Source: Pantoea sp. A4 (GTDB lineage: Bacteria > Pseudomonadota > Gammaproteobacteria > Enterobacterales > Enterobacteriaceae). Taken from it: a DNA stretch of 64,000 bases. The stretch spans positions 155,675-219,674 of the forward strand of contig NZ_ALXE01000027.1 of the NCBI RefSeq assembly GCF_000295955.2. The letters are read 5' to 3'. This document shows positions 17,196 to 27,348 of this stretch, one piece after another; within the stretch, counting starts at the first letter, position 1; each line of letters starts with the position of its first letter. Under the pieces are notes generated by a model that had not been told where the DNA came from, ran no database searches, and saw only the letters and a list, made by a program, of their open reading frames with translations. The translations under genes were made by a program, and so were the position numbers.

Positions 17196-18701
17196 ATGAG
17201 TGCCCTGAACCGCCTGGAGATGCGTAATATCTCCATTGCCTTTGGCGGATTCGCCGCACTCACTCAGGTCGATTTTGTGACCGAGGGTCATTCAGTGCAT
17301 GCGCTGACCGGTGCCAATGGTGCGGGGAAATCGACCCTGATGGCGGTCTTATCCGGCGCGCACAGCCACTACAGCGGTGAGATTTTGCTGGATGGCAAAC
17401 CGGTGGTCATTCGCAGCCCGCGTGAGGCTAAACAGCTCGGCATTCATATTGTGCAGCAGGAAGTGGATGTCGCTTTAGTGCCGCAACTGAGCGTGGCGGA
17501 AAATATCCTGCTCGATCAGCTCGCAGAGCCGGGCCATACCTATAACTGGGGCCATCTGCGCCGTCAGGCACGGGAATTGCTGGCGCAGTTAGAGATCGAC
17601 ATCAATGTGAATCGTCTGGTGGAAAGCTGCTCTCTGGCGGAGAAACAGCAAATCCTGCTGGCGCGAGCGTTGTCACACCACTGCCGCTTCCTGATTCTGG
17701 ATGAACCCACTGCCCCGCTCGATCAACATGAAAGCGAACGCCTGTTTAACGTGGTGCGGCGTTTACAGCGGAGCGGAATTGGCGTGATTTTTATCTCTCA
17801 TCGCATTCACGAGTTAAAAGCCATCTGCGACCGCCTGACGGTATTGCGCGATGGCCGGCTGGTGGAAAGCGGCCCCATGGCTCAGCTCAGTGGCGAGCAG
17901 ATCGTTGAGAAAATGCTCGGCCACGTGTTGCAGGATATCTATCCTCCACGCCGTCCACCCCATGATTCCACGCAGCTCCTGGCGGTTGAAGGGCTGCATG
18001 ATGATCGACTGTTGCAGAACATCTCATTACGCCTGCACAAAGGCGAGATTCTTGGCATCGCAGGATTAGCCGGTGCCGGTAAAACCGAATTGTGTAAAGC
18101 GCTGTTTGGTGCCACGAAAAGTCGCCTGACGCGCGGAGAGTTGCACGGTAAGCCCTGGCGACCGCAGTCCCCCTATCATTCGGTTGCGCAGGGAATGGCG
18201 CTGGTGCCCGAAGAGCGGCGCAAAGAGGGCATCTTTATTGATGAATCAGTAACCATGAACCTCAGCGTCAGCGCGGATGACAGTTTCTCGCGCTGGAGCC
18301 TGTTCGGACAACGCAAAGCCTGGCGCTGGGCTGAAGAGATCATTCAACGCCTCAACGTACGTACCACTGGCCCGGCACAGCATTTGCGCCGCCTGTCCGG
18401 AGGGAATCAACAGAAAGTCGCCATCGGTAAATGGTTGCGTAACAACGCCGACATCCTGATTTTTGATGAGCCAACCAAAGGCGTTGATATCAAAGCTAAA
18501 ACAGACCTTTTTACGCTGATTGACGGCCAGGCGCGCCAGGGCAAAGGCGTTATTTATGCCTCCGGCGAGTTTGCTGAGCTGGTCGGCTTGTGCGATCGCA
18601 TCTGTGTGCTGTGGGACGGGCGCATCGTGGCAGAGCTGGATGCTCATGAGGCCACAGAAGAAACACTCTTGCTTTATTCCACCGGAGGAACCCCTGCGTG
18701 A
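17196..18701 (+). CDS. Sugar ABC transporter ATP-binding protein (RbsA/MglA type)
   Basis: The 501-residue protein has two ABC domains. The first has Walker A GANGAGKST and Walker B LILDEPTA. The second has GLAGAGKTE and signature LSGGNQQKVAIGKWL with Walker B LIFDEPTKGVD. This two-domain layout is specific to ribose/galactose/xylose-type importers. The start is the ATG at 17196 after GGGAGAGCGCTGC. It is followed by a permease overlapping by 4 bases and a binding protein, giving a complete importer operon. The substrate is not shown; see the MetJ-like operator upstream. Confidence 0.92.
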   Translation: MSALNRLEMRNISIAFGGFAALTQVDFVTEGHSVHALTGANGAGKSTLMAVLSGAHSHYSGEILLDGKPVVIRSPREAKQLGIHIVQQEVDVALVPQLSVAENILLDQLAEPGHTYNWGHLRRQARELLAQLEIDINVNRLVESCSLAEKQQILLARALSHHCRFLILDEPTAPLDQHESERLFNVVRRLQRSGIGVIFISHRIHELKAICDRLTVLRDGRLVESGPMAQLSGEQIVEKMLGHVLQDIYPPRRPPHDSTQLLAVEGLHDDRLLQNISLRLHKGEILGIAGLAGAGKTELCKALFGATKSRLTRGELHGKPWRPQSPYHSVAQGMALVPEERRKEGIFIDESVTMNLSVSADDSFSRWSLFGQRKAWRWAEEIIQRLNVRTTGPAQHLRRLSGGNQQKVAIGKWLRNNADILIFDEPTKGVDIKAKTDLFTLIDGQARQGKGVIYASGEFAELVGLCDRICVLWDGRIVAELDAHEATEETLLLYSTGGTPA

Positions 18702-19696
18702 GCAGCAAAGATATTTCCCTGACCCCGCAGCCGACGCTGCGCCATCAACTGTTCGACTTTCTCTACAAATGGGGGATGCTGCTAACCGTGGTCCTGCTGA
18801 TTGCCGGTTTTGGTCTGGCCTCAGACAGTTTCCTCGATCCCAATAACATCATTAATATCCTGCGCTCGATTGCCATCGTCACCGTGATTGCCATTGGCGT
18901 ATCGGTTTCGCTGGTGGTGGGAGGGTTTGATCTCTCCGTGGGCTCGACTGCTACGCTGGCGAACTCCATCGTTATCTCGCTGTTCGTCTGGTACGGCATG
19001 GGCACGACTGAAGCCATTGTTCTGACCCTGGCGCTCTGCGCGCTGGTCGGTCTGGTCAATGCCTTCCTGATTGTGGTGCTGCGTATTCCCGACATGCTGG
19101 CCACACTGGCCACGCTGTTTGTGATTCAGGGCGTCGCGATGACCTACAGCTTTGGCGGCTCCATCACTGAAAATATGGTGATGCCAAGTGGTGATATGGC
19201 GGAAGGCACGGTGCCTGCCTACTTTGGGCTGCTGGGACAAGTACCGACCATTGTGATCATCATGCTGGTGGTAACCATTGTTGCTCAGCTTGCCCTTTCG
19301 CTAACCAAACATGGTCGACGCATGTACGCACTGGGCGGCAACCCAGAAGCGGCTCGCCTGTCGGGTATCCGGACCACACGCTATCGCGTGCTGGCTTACG
19401 TCATCGCTTCGCTGCTGGCGGGGTTGGGTGGCATTTTACTGGCGTCACGTATCGGCTCTTCACAGGTCAATGCGGGAGCCGGTTACTTGATGGATGCGGT
19501 TGCGGCCGCCTGGATAGGATTCTCGCTTGCCGGTTCCGGCAAACCTAATGCGCTGGGCACCCTGGTTGGGGCGATATTACTGGGCGTTCTGCAAAACGGC
19601 CTGGTGATGCTCTCCGTCCCCTATTACGCCATGGATATCATCAAAGGCCTGGTGCTGGCTCTGGCCCTGGCAATGACTTATATGCAGCGTCGCTGA
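18698..19696 (+). CDS. Sugar ABC transporter permease (RbsC type)
   Basis: A 332-residue inner-membrane protein of the branched-chain/ribose permease family with about eight to ten helices. It has the family segment GGFDLSVGS and the ALGGNPEAARLSGI coupling region. It starts at GTG 18698 in a GTGA overlap with the ATPase stop. It is the only permease in the operon, so it probably works as a homodimer. Confidence 0.92.
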   Translation: MSSKDISLTPQPTLRHQLFDFLYKWGMLLTVVLLIAGFGLASDSFLDPNNIINILRSIAIVTVIAIGVSVSLVVGGFDLSVGSTATLANSIVISLFVWYGMGTTEAIVLTLALCALVGLVNAFLIVVLRIPDMLATLATLFVIQGVAMTYSFGGSITENMVMPSGDMAEGTVPAYFGLLGQVPTIVIIMLVVTIVAQLALSLTKHGRRMYALGGNPEAARLSGIRTTRYRVLAYVIASLLAGLGGILLASRIGSSQVNAGAGYLMDAVAAAWIGFSLAGSGKPNALGTLVGAILLGVLQNGLVMLSVPYYAMDIIKGLVLALALAMTYMQRR

Positions 19697-19720
19697 CACA
19701 CTCAATAACGGGAAAAAATC

Positions 19721-20791
19721 ATGAAAAAAGTGGCCCTATCTCTGCTGGCTTTGAGCCTGCTGAATGTCTCAGCAGCATTTGCTGACACCACGGCAGCGGT
19801 CCCTGCCGCGATTGCGAATCATCAAGGTCCGATTCGCGTTGCGATTATTCGCAACCTCGGCTCCGACGACAACACCACGCAGTTCGTGGCAGGTGCCATT
19901 CAACAAGGGCGCAAACTGGGCTTCAAGGTCAGCACATTTCTTAGCAACGGTGATGACGCGCGCTTCCAGGATTTTGTTAACCAGGCGATCAGTGAAAAGT
20001 ATGATGCGATTATTCTGTCGCACGGCAAAGACCCCTACTCTACCGCGCTGGTAAAACGTATTGCGGATGCCGGGATCAAAGTTTCGGTGTTTGATACGCC
20101 AGTAAATACCCCGGTGGAGGGCGTTACCGTTACCGCACAGGATGATGCTTCTCTGGCGGATATCTCACTGAATCAGATCGTTAAAGATTTCAACGGCAAA
20201 GCCAATATCGTCAAGCTGTGGGTCGCGGGCTTCCCGGCAATGGAACGCCGCCAGGTGGTGTACGAGAAAGTCCTGAAAGCCAATCCCGGTATTCATCAGC
20301 TGGAGTCCATTGGCGCAGTGTCTACCGATGTACAGGGTGACACTGCCAATAAAATCGGTGCGATCCTGGCGAAATACCCGAAAGGGAAAATTGATGCGAT
20401 TTGGGGCTCCTGGGATGCCTTTAGCCAGGGTGCCTATAAAGCGTTGCAGGAGAATGGCCGTACCGAAATCAAGCTGTACAGCATTGATGTCTCCAATCAG
20501 GATCTCCAGCTGATGCACCAGAAAAACAGCTCGTGGGTGCAGACAGTCGCAGTAGACCCTAAAACCATCGGCGCGGTGAACATGCGTCTGGTGGCGGAAA
20601 AACTGGGCGGCGAAACCACCCCAGCGACCTACCAGTTTAAAGCCGCAGCTATTGATCAGAAATTACTCAACAGCCAGCAAGGTGCGGTCAATATGGCCTC
20701 GTTGAGTAAAATCATCCCAGGCTGGGACAGTAATCAGGACTTTGTTGCCCCCTGGTTTGCTACCCTGGAAGCTAAATACGCAAAACACTGA
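19721..20791 (+). CDS. Periplasmic sugar-binding protein of the ABC importer
   Basis: The 356-residue precursor begins with signal peptide MKKVALSLLALSLLNVSAAFA. Its mature part belongs to the Peripla_BP_4 (ribose-binding-like) family, with the RVAIIRNLGSDDNTTQFVAG start and DTPVNTP and SIDVSNQD hinge-side motifs. It would deliver a pentose-like ligand to the permease above. The sequence is not close enough to RbsB, XylF or MglB to name the sugar. Confidence 0.9.
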   Translation: MKKVALSLLALSLLNVSAAFADTTAAVPAAIANHQGPIRVAIIRNLGSDDNTTQFVAGAIQQGRKLGFKVSTFLSNGDDARFQDFVNQAISEKYDAIILSHGKDPYSTALVKRIADAGIKVSVFDTPVNTPVEGVTVTAQDDASLADISLNQIVKDFNGKANIVKLWVAGFPAMERRQVVYEKVLKANPGIHQLESIGAVSTDVQGDTANKIGAILAKYPKGKIDAIWGSWDAFSQGAYKALQENGRTEIKLYSIDVSNQDLQLMHQKNSSWVQTVAVDPKTIGAVNMRLVAEKLGGETTPATYQFKAAAIDQKLLNSQQGAVNMASLSKIIPGWDSNQDFVAPWFATLEAKYAKH

Positions 20792-20810
20792 TTCCTGTTA
20801 TCACGTTGAG

Positions 20811-20828
20811 GCCTTTCTGCGGAAAGGC
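20811..20828 (+). terminator. Weak hairpin after the ABC operon
   Basis: GCCTTTC-tgcg-GAAAGGC lies 20 bases after the last transporter gene, but only TTCACTG follows instead of a T run. It may end or stabilise the message. Confidence 0.4.
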
Positions 20829-20951
20829 TTCACTGTCCTGCCCATACGTCATGTGCGAAAAAACTGCGCTGAAACAAAGACTGCGCCAGTTACGTTAATC
20901 AATTCAGTTTAATTACACTCTGAAACCCCACTGTTCTATCAGGAGTTCAGA

Positions 20952-23708
20952 ATGCCATTTCAACTGGGACCGTTTTTTCCTGCCGTATCGACTGCTCGCC
21001 CATCCCCTGAGCGTCTGTCTACTAAGCGCCCCCCTCCTAAGCCCCCAACCCCCGTAAAATTGCAGGAGTTATCTGACCCAACCCCAACCTCCTCACCCTT
21101 TCGTTATCGCTATTGCGATGCGTTATTAAACCCGACGCTGCCTCCACCCCGTTCTGATAATCGCACTCAGCTTCAGGAAGTCACTTTTGTCATGCTGGAG
21201 GAGGCACAGAGTAAAAAAATGCAAGCGAACAGAGCGAGGCTGCAACATGCCGACAGTCTTACGCCCGAATACCTGAAAACGCTTAACGCCACCATGGTCG
21301 ATGCATTGCAGCGTAAAACGCGTATGCTAAACAGCGATTACGACTATGCCACTCATCGGCTTGAGAGTTTTACCGCACGAGCCGTGTGGAAGACACCAGA
21401 CTACGTAACGGCATGGCTGCATGAAGTACTTACAGAAGATGAAGAATGGAACCCCGACACAGAAGTCCTGGTTAAAATAGAGCAGGAAGATCCTGATTTA
21501 CCCCATTCTATGTATCCTTACAGTTTACAAGACATCTTCACCCCCGGATTTGCCACTTGGGTAAAACACAATGTCGCCTGTACAACCCATTTCACTCCTG
21601 GTGAAATTTCTGTGCAGTGGCCAGAAGACACCCCATCGATACTGATTAACACGCAGGAGAAAGGCATCCCCGTGGCTTATCGTGCGCTTAATGAAAACTT
21701 AAAAAACCTGAGCCCGGAAACGCGGCAAGAAATTATTCATGAAATATTTGAAACTCTGGCAGACAATGTTGATTTATTAAAAAATCAGTTACTAAACATT
21801 GGAAAGTTCGACCTCAACAGAGTGAGTGTACTGTCAGCAAAAACCTGGATAGATAAAAAAATCACAGATACCGGTATGAAATACAATACAACCCTTGATC
21901 CAGAGGAGATGATTTCAGGCATCCTTAAAAAACGGGTTATTTCAACCGGATTGCTTAATCCAGCCAAACCGACTCATATCTATCGAAGAGAGAACTTGCG
22001 CCATATTCTGGGTCAAAACATGGCGGAAGGAGCACTGATTGAAAACACTCTGACTCAAACTATTACCTGTGAAAAAATATTCTGGCCACCACAGTTAAAA
22101 AAACAACCTAAACTGATTGATGAACTCACCAACATTAATTTCGGACGTGCCTATGCTGATGACGTCGCGACAATAAAAAAAGATCAAAAACAGTTAGCGT
22201 TTTATACCGATGTGCAGAAAATATCAGTTTTGCAAACGGTTGTATCGTGTCTTAAATTTGAGAATGGCATAACCAAACAGGATTTTTCAGCGATAAACGC
22301 TTTCCTTAGCGGTGCCAGCAATGCACATGTTGTTAATATCGCCGCCCCTGGTGATAGCGGGGGGATAAAACTCACTGATATTATTGCCATACCGATAAAA
22401 GAGACCGACCATGAAATCACTGCGCTCTTTTTTTCATTAAAAGACAAACAGAATCCATTACTTAAGATAACCATTAACAAGCTTCGCTATAACATTTCTG
22501 GAATGCAGAAAAAATGGATTCTGAATCATTTATCGCTTTATTATGAAAAGCTACCGGTACTTTATTATACAGAGAAAGCAGCCACGACTTTTACGGGTAG
22601 TGCACCCTCTTCTCGACAAAAAAACAGATTACAGCTCTCTTCTCAAGGGTTTACGCTTGGGTCACTGTCATCCGAGCTGTTAAACCGACGTTTCGAACAT
22701 ACTCAACATAACATTGACACACTGATGCGTTCATATGATGAACGCATCGTCTCTTTGCTGACAAAATTAGGACGAGAGCTTGCGGGTATGGCCGCTGTAC
22801 CCTTGCTGGTACTGGGTGTTGTAGGCGCACCTCATGTCATAGTGGCTGGCCTCATCATCACATTAACCACCATTGTCGCACCGCAAATGTTAAAATTCAT
22901 CACTGCGGATACCAATGTAAAACGGGAGAAGGCATTAGATGAAATTGCCATAGCGCTGCTGATGGAAAGCGTGGGTTATGCCGCTGGTAAGCTTGCAGCC
23001 AAATTCTTTCGCAGTGCTAATAACGCTTTTGAGGCGATAAAAAATAATCCGGCACACCTTTCCAGCCCGGTTAAGCTGCTGCAAAACAGCGTTAAATCTT
23101 CGCTGAACGTACCCCGACGCTTGCTGGATCGCTCAATGTTAAGCCTGGAGAAAATTGACACATCAGAATTTATGGATGAGATCATTCTAAAAATCATTCG
23201 TTTCCTGCGGCGACTGAAACTGGATAAAGCCACCCACTCAGGAAGAGAGAGTCCGCTGGAAAACCTGCGACATCTGGAAGACTGGAGCGATTTTGATCTG
23301 CAGAAAGCCTTTTTCTCGCCTTCTTCGCCCCTAATACCGAAAATAAAGGTACAACCTCCTTCCCGTGATACGTCACTCGCCAGCTCGATCAATGAAAATA
23401 TCCTGAGCCCCAGCGCTACGCATATCGATCTCAACTCACCGGTTTATTCCGTGGCACCCGCACTCAGAAAACTCTCGCAGCAGCTGATACTCTTTCACAC
23501 CTCTGATACGCTTAAAATCAGCTCTTTTGCCGCCCGTGCCAGTGAAATTGGTTATTCCGCAGGGCTAAAACCGGTGCTGGAAAAAATTATCCGCCAGTTG
23601 ATTACCGCTGGATTAAGAAACTCGGCTCGGGGTAAAGAAGCGCCAGAAAAAAATCAGCTTAGATTGCTAACAACAGCTGTCTCTCCAGATGTGATTCTAC
23701 CAAAGTAA
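20952..23708 (+). CDS. Large orphan protein, toxin/effector-like
   Basis: The 918-residue protein has no signal peptide, a proline-rich N-terminus (residues about 18-75), a long middle region and a hydrophobic stretch at about 613-645, then a basic C-terminal third. This layout is like the large dermonecrotic-toxin-domain proteins of Pseudomonas and relatives, but no catalytic motif is identifiable, so the function is open. The start after AGGAGTTCAGA is good. The gene is visibly more A+T-rich than its neighbours, especially 21700-22700. Its last 16 codons lie antisense inside the dinB coding region. Lack of an immunity or secretion partner nearby is notable. Likely horizontally acquired. Confidence 0.6.
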   Translation: MPFQLGPFFPAVSTARPSPERLSTKRPPPKPPTPVKLQELSDPTPTSSPFRYRYCDALLNPTLPPPRSDNRTQLQEVTFVMLEEAQSKKMQANRARLQHADSLTPEYLKTLNATMVDALQRKTRMLNSDYDYATHRLESFTARAVWKTPDYVTAWLHEVLTEDEEWNPDTEVLVKIEQEDPDLPHSMYPYSLQDIFTPGFATWVKHNVACTTHFTPGEISVQWPEDTPSILINTQEKGIPVAYRALNENLKNLSPETRQEIIHEIFETLADNVDLLKNQLLNIGKFDLNRVSVLSAKTWIDKKITDTGMKYNTTLDPEEMISGILKKRVISTGLLNPAKPTHIYRRENLRHILGQNMAEGALIENTLTQTITCEKIFWPPQLKKQPKLIDELTNINFGRAYADDVATIKKDQKQLAFYTDVQKISVLQTVVSCLKFENGITKQDFSAINAFLSGASNAHVVNIAAPGDSGGIKLTDIIAIPIKETDHEITALFFSLKDKQNPLLKITINKLRYNISGMQKKWILNHLSLYYEKLPVLYYTEKAATTFTGSAPSSRQKNRLQLSSQGFTLGSLSSELLNRRFEHTQHNIDTLMRSYDERIVSLLTKLGRELAGMAAVPLLVLGVVGAPHVIVAGLIITLTTIVAPQMLKFITADTNVKREKALDEIAIALLMESVGYAAGKLAAKFFRSANNAFEAIKNNPAHLSSPVKLLQNSVKSSLNVPRRLLDRSMLSLEKIDTSEFMDEIILKIIRFLRRLKLDKATHSGRESPLENLRHLEDWSDFDLQKAFFSPSSPLIPKIKVQPPSRDTSLASSINENILSPSATHIDLNSPVYSVAPALRKLSQQLILFHTSDTLKISSFAARASEIGYSAGLKPVLEKIIRQLITAGLRNSARGKEAPEKNQLRLLTTAVSPDVILPK

Positions 23709-24714
23709 CGTGCAAACCGACTAACCGCACACCACGCCCGCCTCTGCGTTCATCCCAGGTTCGGCGGGCAACCTCAATCATGTCCTGCTTATTCAGGACT
23801 GGCCAGATGTGTTCCTGAGTGGTCTGCTGAAAATCGCTGAATTTTAACTTCACCCCCTGACGTGCTACCTGCTTATCAGGGCGGATCTGAGCCAGACGGC
23901 GATCCAGCTCAGCATAGAGATAGTCGATAATACTCAGACAATCCTCCCAGTGATGAATATCCTCCGCCAGCGTGCGTTCAACCCCAAGGGACTTGCGCTC
24001 ACGCTCGACCACCACATCACGATCGTCAGTACCGTTGCTGCGCTCCCACAGCACGCGGCCAAATTTACCAAAACGCTTCAACAGCGTGGCGAGGTCGGCT
24101 TGCTGCACATCGCCACAGGTTTTTAGCCCCATCTCCTCCAGCTTTTTTGCCGACACTTTGCCCACACCAGGAATTTTTGCCAGTGGCAACGTCAGCAGAA
24201 AATCCGGCATCGCCTGGGGTGTGATGACATATTGCCCATTGGGCTTATTGAGATCGGAGGCAATTTTGGCGAGAAATTTCACCGGTGCCACCCCTGCCGA
24301 GGCGGTTAAGCCGGTTTCACGGTAGATTGTCGCGCGGATCTCCTCCGCGATACGCGTGGCCGACCCCTGGCAGTGCGGGCTGTCACTCACGTCAAGATAG
24401 GCTTCATCCAGTGAGAGCGGTTCAATAAAAGCGGTGTAGCGCTGGAAGATGTCGCGAATCTGTGCGGAAGCTTGTTTATAGGCGTCATAGCGCCCTGGCA
24501 ACAGGCGTAAATGCGGGCAGAGCTTTAATGCCATACCGGTGGGCATGGCACTACGCACCCCATATTTGCGTGCGGGATAGTTGGCGGTACTGATTACGCC
24601 ACGCCGCTCGCGGCTGCCGCCAATCGCGATGGGAATATCACGCAATGAGGGATCATCGCGCATTTCTACCGCAGCAAAAAAGCAGTCCATATCGACGTGA
24701 ATGATTTTACGCAT
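23659..24714 (-). CDS. dinB: DNA polymerase IV
   Basis: The 351-residue Y-family polymerase, full length, begins MRKIIHVDMDCFFAAVEMRD with catalytic Asp8; the second motif SLDEAYLDV supplies the Asp-Glu pair. It performs error-prone translesion synthesis during the SOS response. The start at 24714 follows GGAGGGGG. The C-terminus ERQLLLAI corresponds to the beta-clamp binding tail and appears intact although the convergent large gene overlaps it by 50 bp. Confidence 0.97.
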   Translation of the reverse strand: MRKIIHVDMDCFFAAVEMRDDPSLRDIPIAIGGSRERRGVISTANYPARKYGVRSAMPTGMALKLCPHLRLLPGRYDAYKQASAQIRDIFQRYTAFIEPLSLDEAYLDVSDSPHCQGSATRIAEEIRATIYRETGLTASAGVAPVKFLAKIASDLNKPNGQYVITPQAMPDFLLTLPLAKIPGVGKVSAKKLEEMGLKTCGDVQQADLATLLKRFGKFGRVLWERSNGTDDRDVVVERERKSLGVERTLAEDIHHWEDCLSIIDYLYAELDRRLAQIRPDKQVARQGVKLKFSDFQQTTQEHIWPVLNKQDMIEVARRTWDERRGGRGVRLVGLHVTLVESHLERQLLLAI

Positions 24715-24727
24715 ACCCCCTCCAGCA

Positions 24728-24743
24728 CTGGATAAGTATACAG
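24728..24743 (-). promoter_or_regulatory. LexA box of dinB
   Basis: CTGGATAAGTATACAG has the CTG-N10-CAG core of the LexA operator and lies 14 bases before the dinB start codon. Confidence 0.85.
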
Positions 24744-24958
24744 TCAATCGGCGAATCTGCAATCACCCCCCGCACAACGATGAATGTTTACAAAATTGTC
24801 GGCGTAATCCCGCCTTCTGGCAGGGAATTTCATCGGCGGCAGCTTGATAAAAAAATAAACAATGATAATGTTGCGCGGCGGATGCGGATATTTCCTATAA
24901 CGCAGGCAGTGGCGCGCTCTGCGCATGGTTTTTACTATTATTCTAAGGTACACACAGC

Positions 24959-25699
24959 ATGGGCAGAATCGCACTGATGTTTGCGATGATTCTGTTGCCA
25001 GCCCTCAGCATGGCAATGACTCCAGATGCGGTTCAAACGAACACGCCAGTGAGCAAAGAACTTAAACAGCAGTTACTGGGTACACCGGTTTATATTCAGA
25101 TATTTAAGCAGGAGCGCGTGCTGGAACTGTACGGTAAAGTCGGCAGCCAGTACCGTCTGTTAGATACCTATCGCATCTGTAACTTCTCCGGCGGGCTCGG
25201 GCCAAAACGCCGTGAAGGGGACTTCAAAAGTCCGGAAGGTTTTTACAGCGTAAAACTCAATCAGTTAAAGCCTGATAGCCATTACTATCGTGCGATTAAC
25301 GTCGGCTTCCCCAATCAGTATGATCGCGATCACAATTACAGCGGTGCCTATCTGATGATCCACGGCGATTGCAAATCCATCGGCTGCTACGCGATGACCA
25401 ATGCCTATATGGATGAGATCTTTACCTATGTGAATGCCGCACTGCGTAACGGTCAACCGGAAGTCAATATTGCTATCTATCCGTTCCACATGACAGACAG
25501 CAATATGAGAAATCATCGCGATTCGACGTACATCAACTTCTGGCGTGAGCTACAGCCGGGTTATGCCTGGTTTGAAAAATATCATGTGCCGCCGAACGTT
25601 GCCGTTAGCAGCGGTCAGTATGTGATGAACAACAGCCCGGTGATTGTCGATCCCGCGGCCGCGTCCAAATCATTCCTGGCGCTCTCCAAGACAGAATAA
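24959..25699 (+). CDS. yafK: YkuD-family murein enzyme YafK (DpaA/LdtF)
   Basis: The 246-residue protein has an N-terminal hydrophobic signal ([20 protein letters not shown]) and a YkuD domain with [12 protein letters not shown], giving His135 and Cys143 as catalytic residues. The E. coli homologue acts in the periplasm and detaches Braun lipoprotein from peptidoglycan. The gene is between dinB and yafJ as in E. coli. Its 3' end overlaps the convergent yafJ by 30 bp. Confidence 0.9.
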   Translation: MGRIALMFAMILLPALSMAMTPDAVQTNTPVSKELKQQLLGTPVYIQIFKQERVLELYGKVGSQYRLLDTYRICNFSGGLGPKRREGDFKSPEGFYSVKLNQLKPDSHYYRAINVGFPNQYDRDHNYSGAYLMIHGDCKSIGCYAMTNAYMDEIFTYVNAALRNGQPEVNIAIYPFHMTDSNMRNHRDSTYINFWRELQPGYAWFEKYHVPPNVAVSSGQYVMNNSPVIVDPAAASKSFLALSKTE

Positions 25700-26437
25700 C
25701 GCCCACTCACCTGGCATAATCCGCTGCCAGGTTTCATTACTGGTCAGCGGCTGAGTGGCAATCACTGTCACCACATCCTGTGAAGAAGTGTGCCGCTGAA
25801 AATCAATCTCAACATCCTGATCCAGTAAGCGTGCCTTGCCAAAAGGCGCGCGGCGGGTGATCCAGAACAGATTGGTGGAACAAAACGCCATCAGATAGCG
25901 GCCATCCGACAGTAGCATATTAAATACACCCTTCTGTCGTAGCTCTGCGGCCAACTCACCAATGTAACGAAACACCGCTGGCCACTGCCCTGGCGTGCGG
26001 GGATAACGCTCTGCCAGCTTATGTAAGATCCAGCAAAATGCCTTCTCACTGTCCGTTTCGCCTACCGGACGGAAGGTGCCCGTATCCAGCGTTTTATACC
26101 CTTTCAACTGGCCGTTGTGGGCATAGGTCCAGTTGCGGCCCCAGAGTTCGCGCGTGAAGGGATGGGTATTTTCCAGCGAGACTTCACCCCGGTTGGCCTG
26201 ACGAATATGCGCCACCACCGAATGTGACTTAATCGGATATTCCTGCACCAGGCGCGCAATGGGTGAATTGAAACTCGGGAGCGGATCTTTGAACGTCCGG
26301 CAGCCTTTGCCCTCGTAGAAGGTGATCCCCCAGCCATCTTTATGCGGCCCGGTGCCACCACCACGCTGTACCAGCCCGGTGAAACTAAAACAGATATCTG
26401 TCGGAACGTTGGCGCTCATTCCGAGCAATTCACACAT
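25670..26437 (-). CDS. yafJ: Class II glutamine amidotransferase YafJ
   Basis: The 255-residue protein begins [14 protein letters not shown], with Cys2 as the N-terminal nucleophile after methionine removal, and contains the GATase-2 motifs HNGQLKGY and ETDSEKAF. The acceptor substrate is not known for this family. The start at 26437 gives the required N-terminal cysteine; the longer frame to 26455 would bury it. Confidence 0.9.
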   Translation of the reverse strand: MCELLGMSANVPTDICFSFTGLVQRGGGTGPHKDGWGITFYEGKGCRTFKDPLPSFNSPIARLVQEYPIKSHSVVAHIRQANRGEVSLENTHPFTRELWGRNWTYAHNGQLKGYKTLDTGTFRPVGETDSEKAFCWILHKLAERYPRTPGQWPAVFRYIGELAAELRQKGVFNMLLSDGRYLMAFCSTNLFWITRRAPFGKARLLDQDVEIDFQRHTSSQDVVTVIATQPLTSNETWQRIMPGEWALFCLGERQE

Positions 26438-26525
26438 AGCTTCTGCCTCATTCAAACATCTCCTGCCTGCGCAGGAGATAAAAGTGATTCTCGAATTGAC
26501 CTACCAAACCCAGCCACTGGCTGAC

Positions 26526-27104
26526 TTATTTTGCCATCTCTTTTTCGATCAACAGCATCAGGATATGAATCACTTTAATGTGCACTTCCTGGATACGGTC
26601 AGCATAACCAAAGTGCGGCACTCGGATTTCAATGTCTGCGGTGCCAGCCATTTTTCCGCCGTCTTTCCCGGTCAGCGTAATGACTTTCATCCCCTGTGCA
26701 CGTGCCGCTTCAATCGCTTTGATGATGTTTGCTGAGTTACCTGAAGTCGACAGGCCGAGCAGCACGTCACCGGAACGGCCAACGGCTTCAACATAGCGAG
26801 AGAACACATGGTCGTAGCCAAAATCATTACTGACGCAGGAGATATGGCTCACATCCGAGATAGCAATAGCGGGATAGCCAGGGCGGTTTTCGCGATAGCG
26901 ACCCGTTAACTCCTCGGCAAAGTGCATAGCATCACAGTGAGAACCCCCGTTACCGCACGAAAGCACTTTTCCGCCGGCTTTGAAGCTGTCTGCCAGCAGT
27001 ACTGCTGCACGCTGGATGGTGTGGATATTTGCTTCATCGCTGAGGAAGTTGTTGAGCGTATCTGCTGCTTCATTGAGTTCAGCGCGAATGATGTCCTGGT
27101 ACAT
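26526..27104 (-). CDS. gmhA: Phosphoheptose isomerase
   Basis: The 192-residue SIS-domain protein has motifs [20 protein letters not shown] and [10 protein letters not shown]. It converts sedoheptulose-7-phosphate to D-glycero-D-manno-heptose-7-phosphate, the first step of lipopolysaccharide heptose synthesis. Length and synteny between yafJ and fadE are normal (also called lpcA). Confidence 0.97.
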   Translation of the reverse strand: MYQDIIRAELNEAADTLNNFLSDEANIHTIQRAAVLLADSFKAGGKVLSCGNGGSHCDAMHFAEELTGRYRENRPGYPAIAISDVSHISCVSNDFGYDHVFSRYVEAVGRSGDVLLGLSTSGNSANIIKAIEAARAQGMKVITLTGKDGGKMAGTADIEIRVPHFGYADRIQEVHIKVIHILMLLIEKEMAK

Positions 27105-27308
27105 AGGAGTTCCTTAGAGGGAAAGAGATAACCGCGCAATTTTAACCAAACGCGCCATGGGCGCAAAGCAATCATCCTGCGAAAGCGGGATTACCCGGTG
27201 AAAAAAACAACTTTTCTGCCCTGCTTCACCCGTTTTTGTGAAGCCTGTGGAAATTCATATCCTCCATCATTGATCAATCTCGCTACCTGAACTAAACCTG
27301 CTCTTAAC

Positions 27309-27325
27309 AACAGGTCAGACCTCTT
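27309..27325 (+). promoter_or_regulatory. FadR-like operator of fadE
   Basis: AACAGGTCAGACCTCTT contains the GGTC-N-GACC core of FadR sites and lies 24 bases before the fadE start codon, so acyl-CoA-relieved repression is likely. Confidence 0.65.
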
Positions 27326-27348
27326 ACCTATTAACGGAGCCGTTCACT

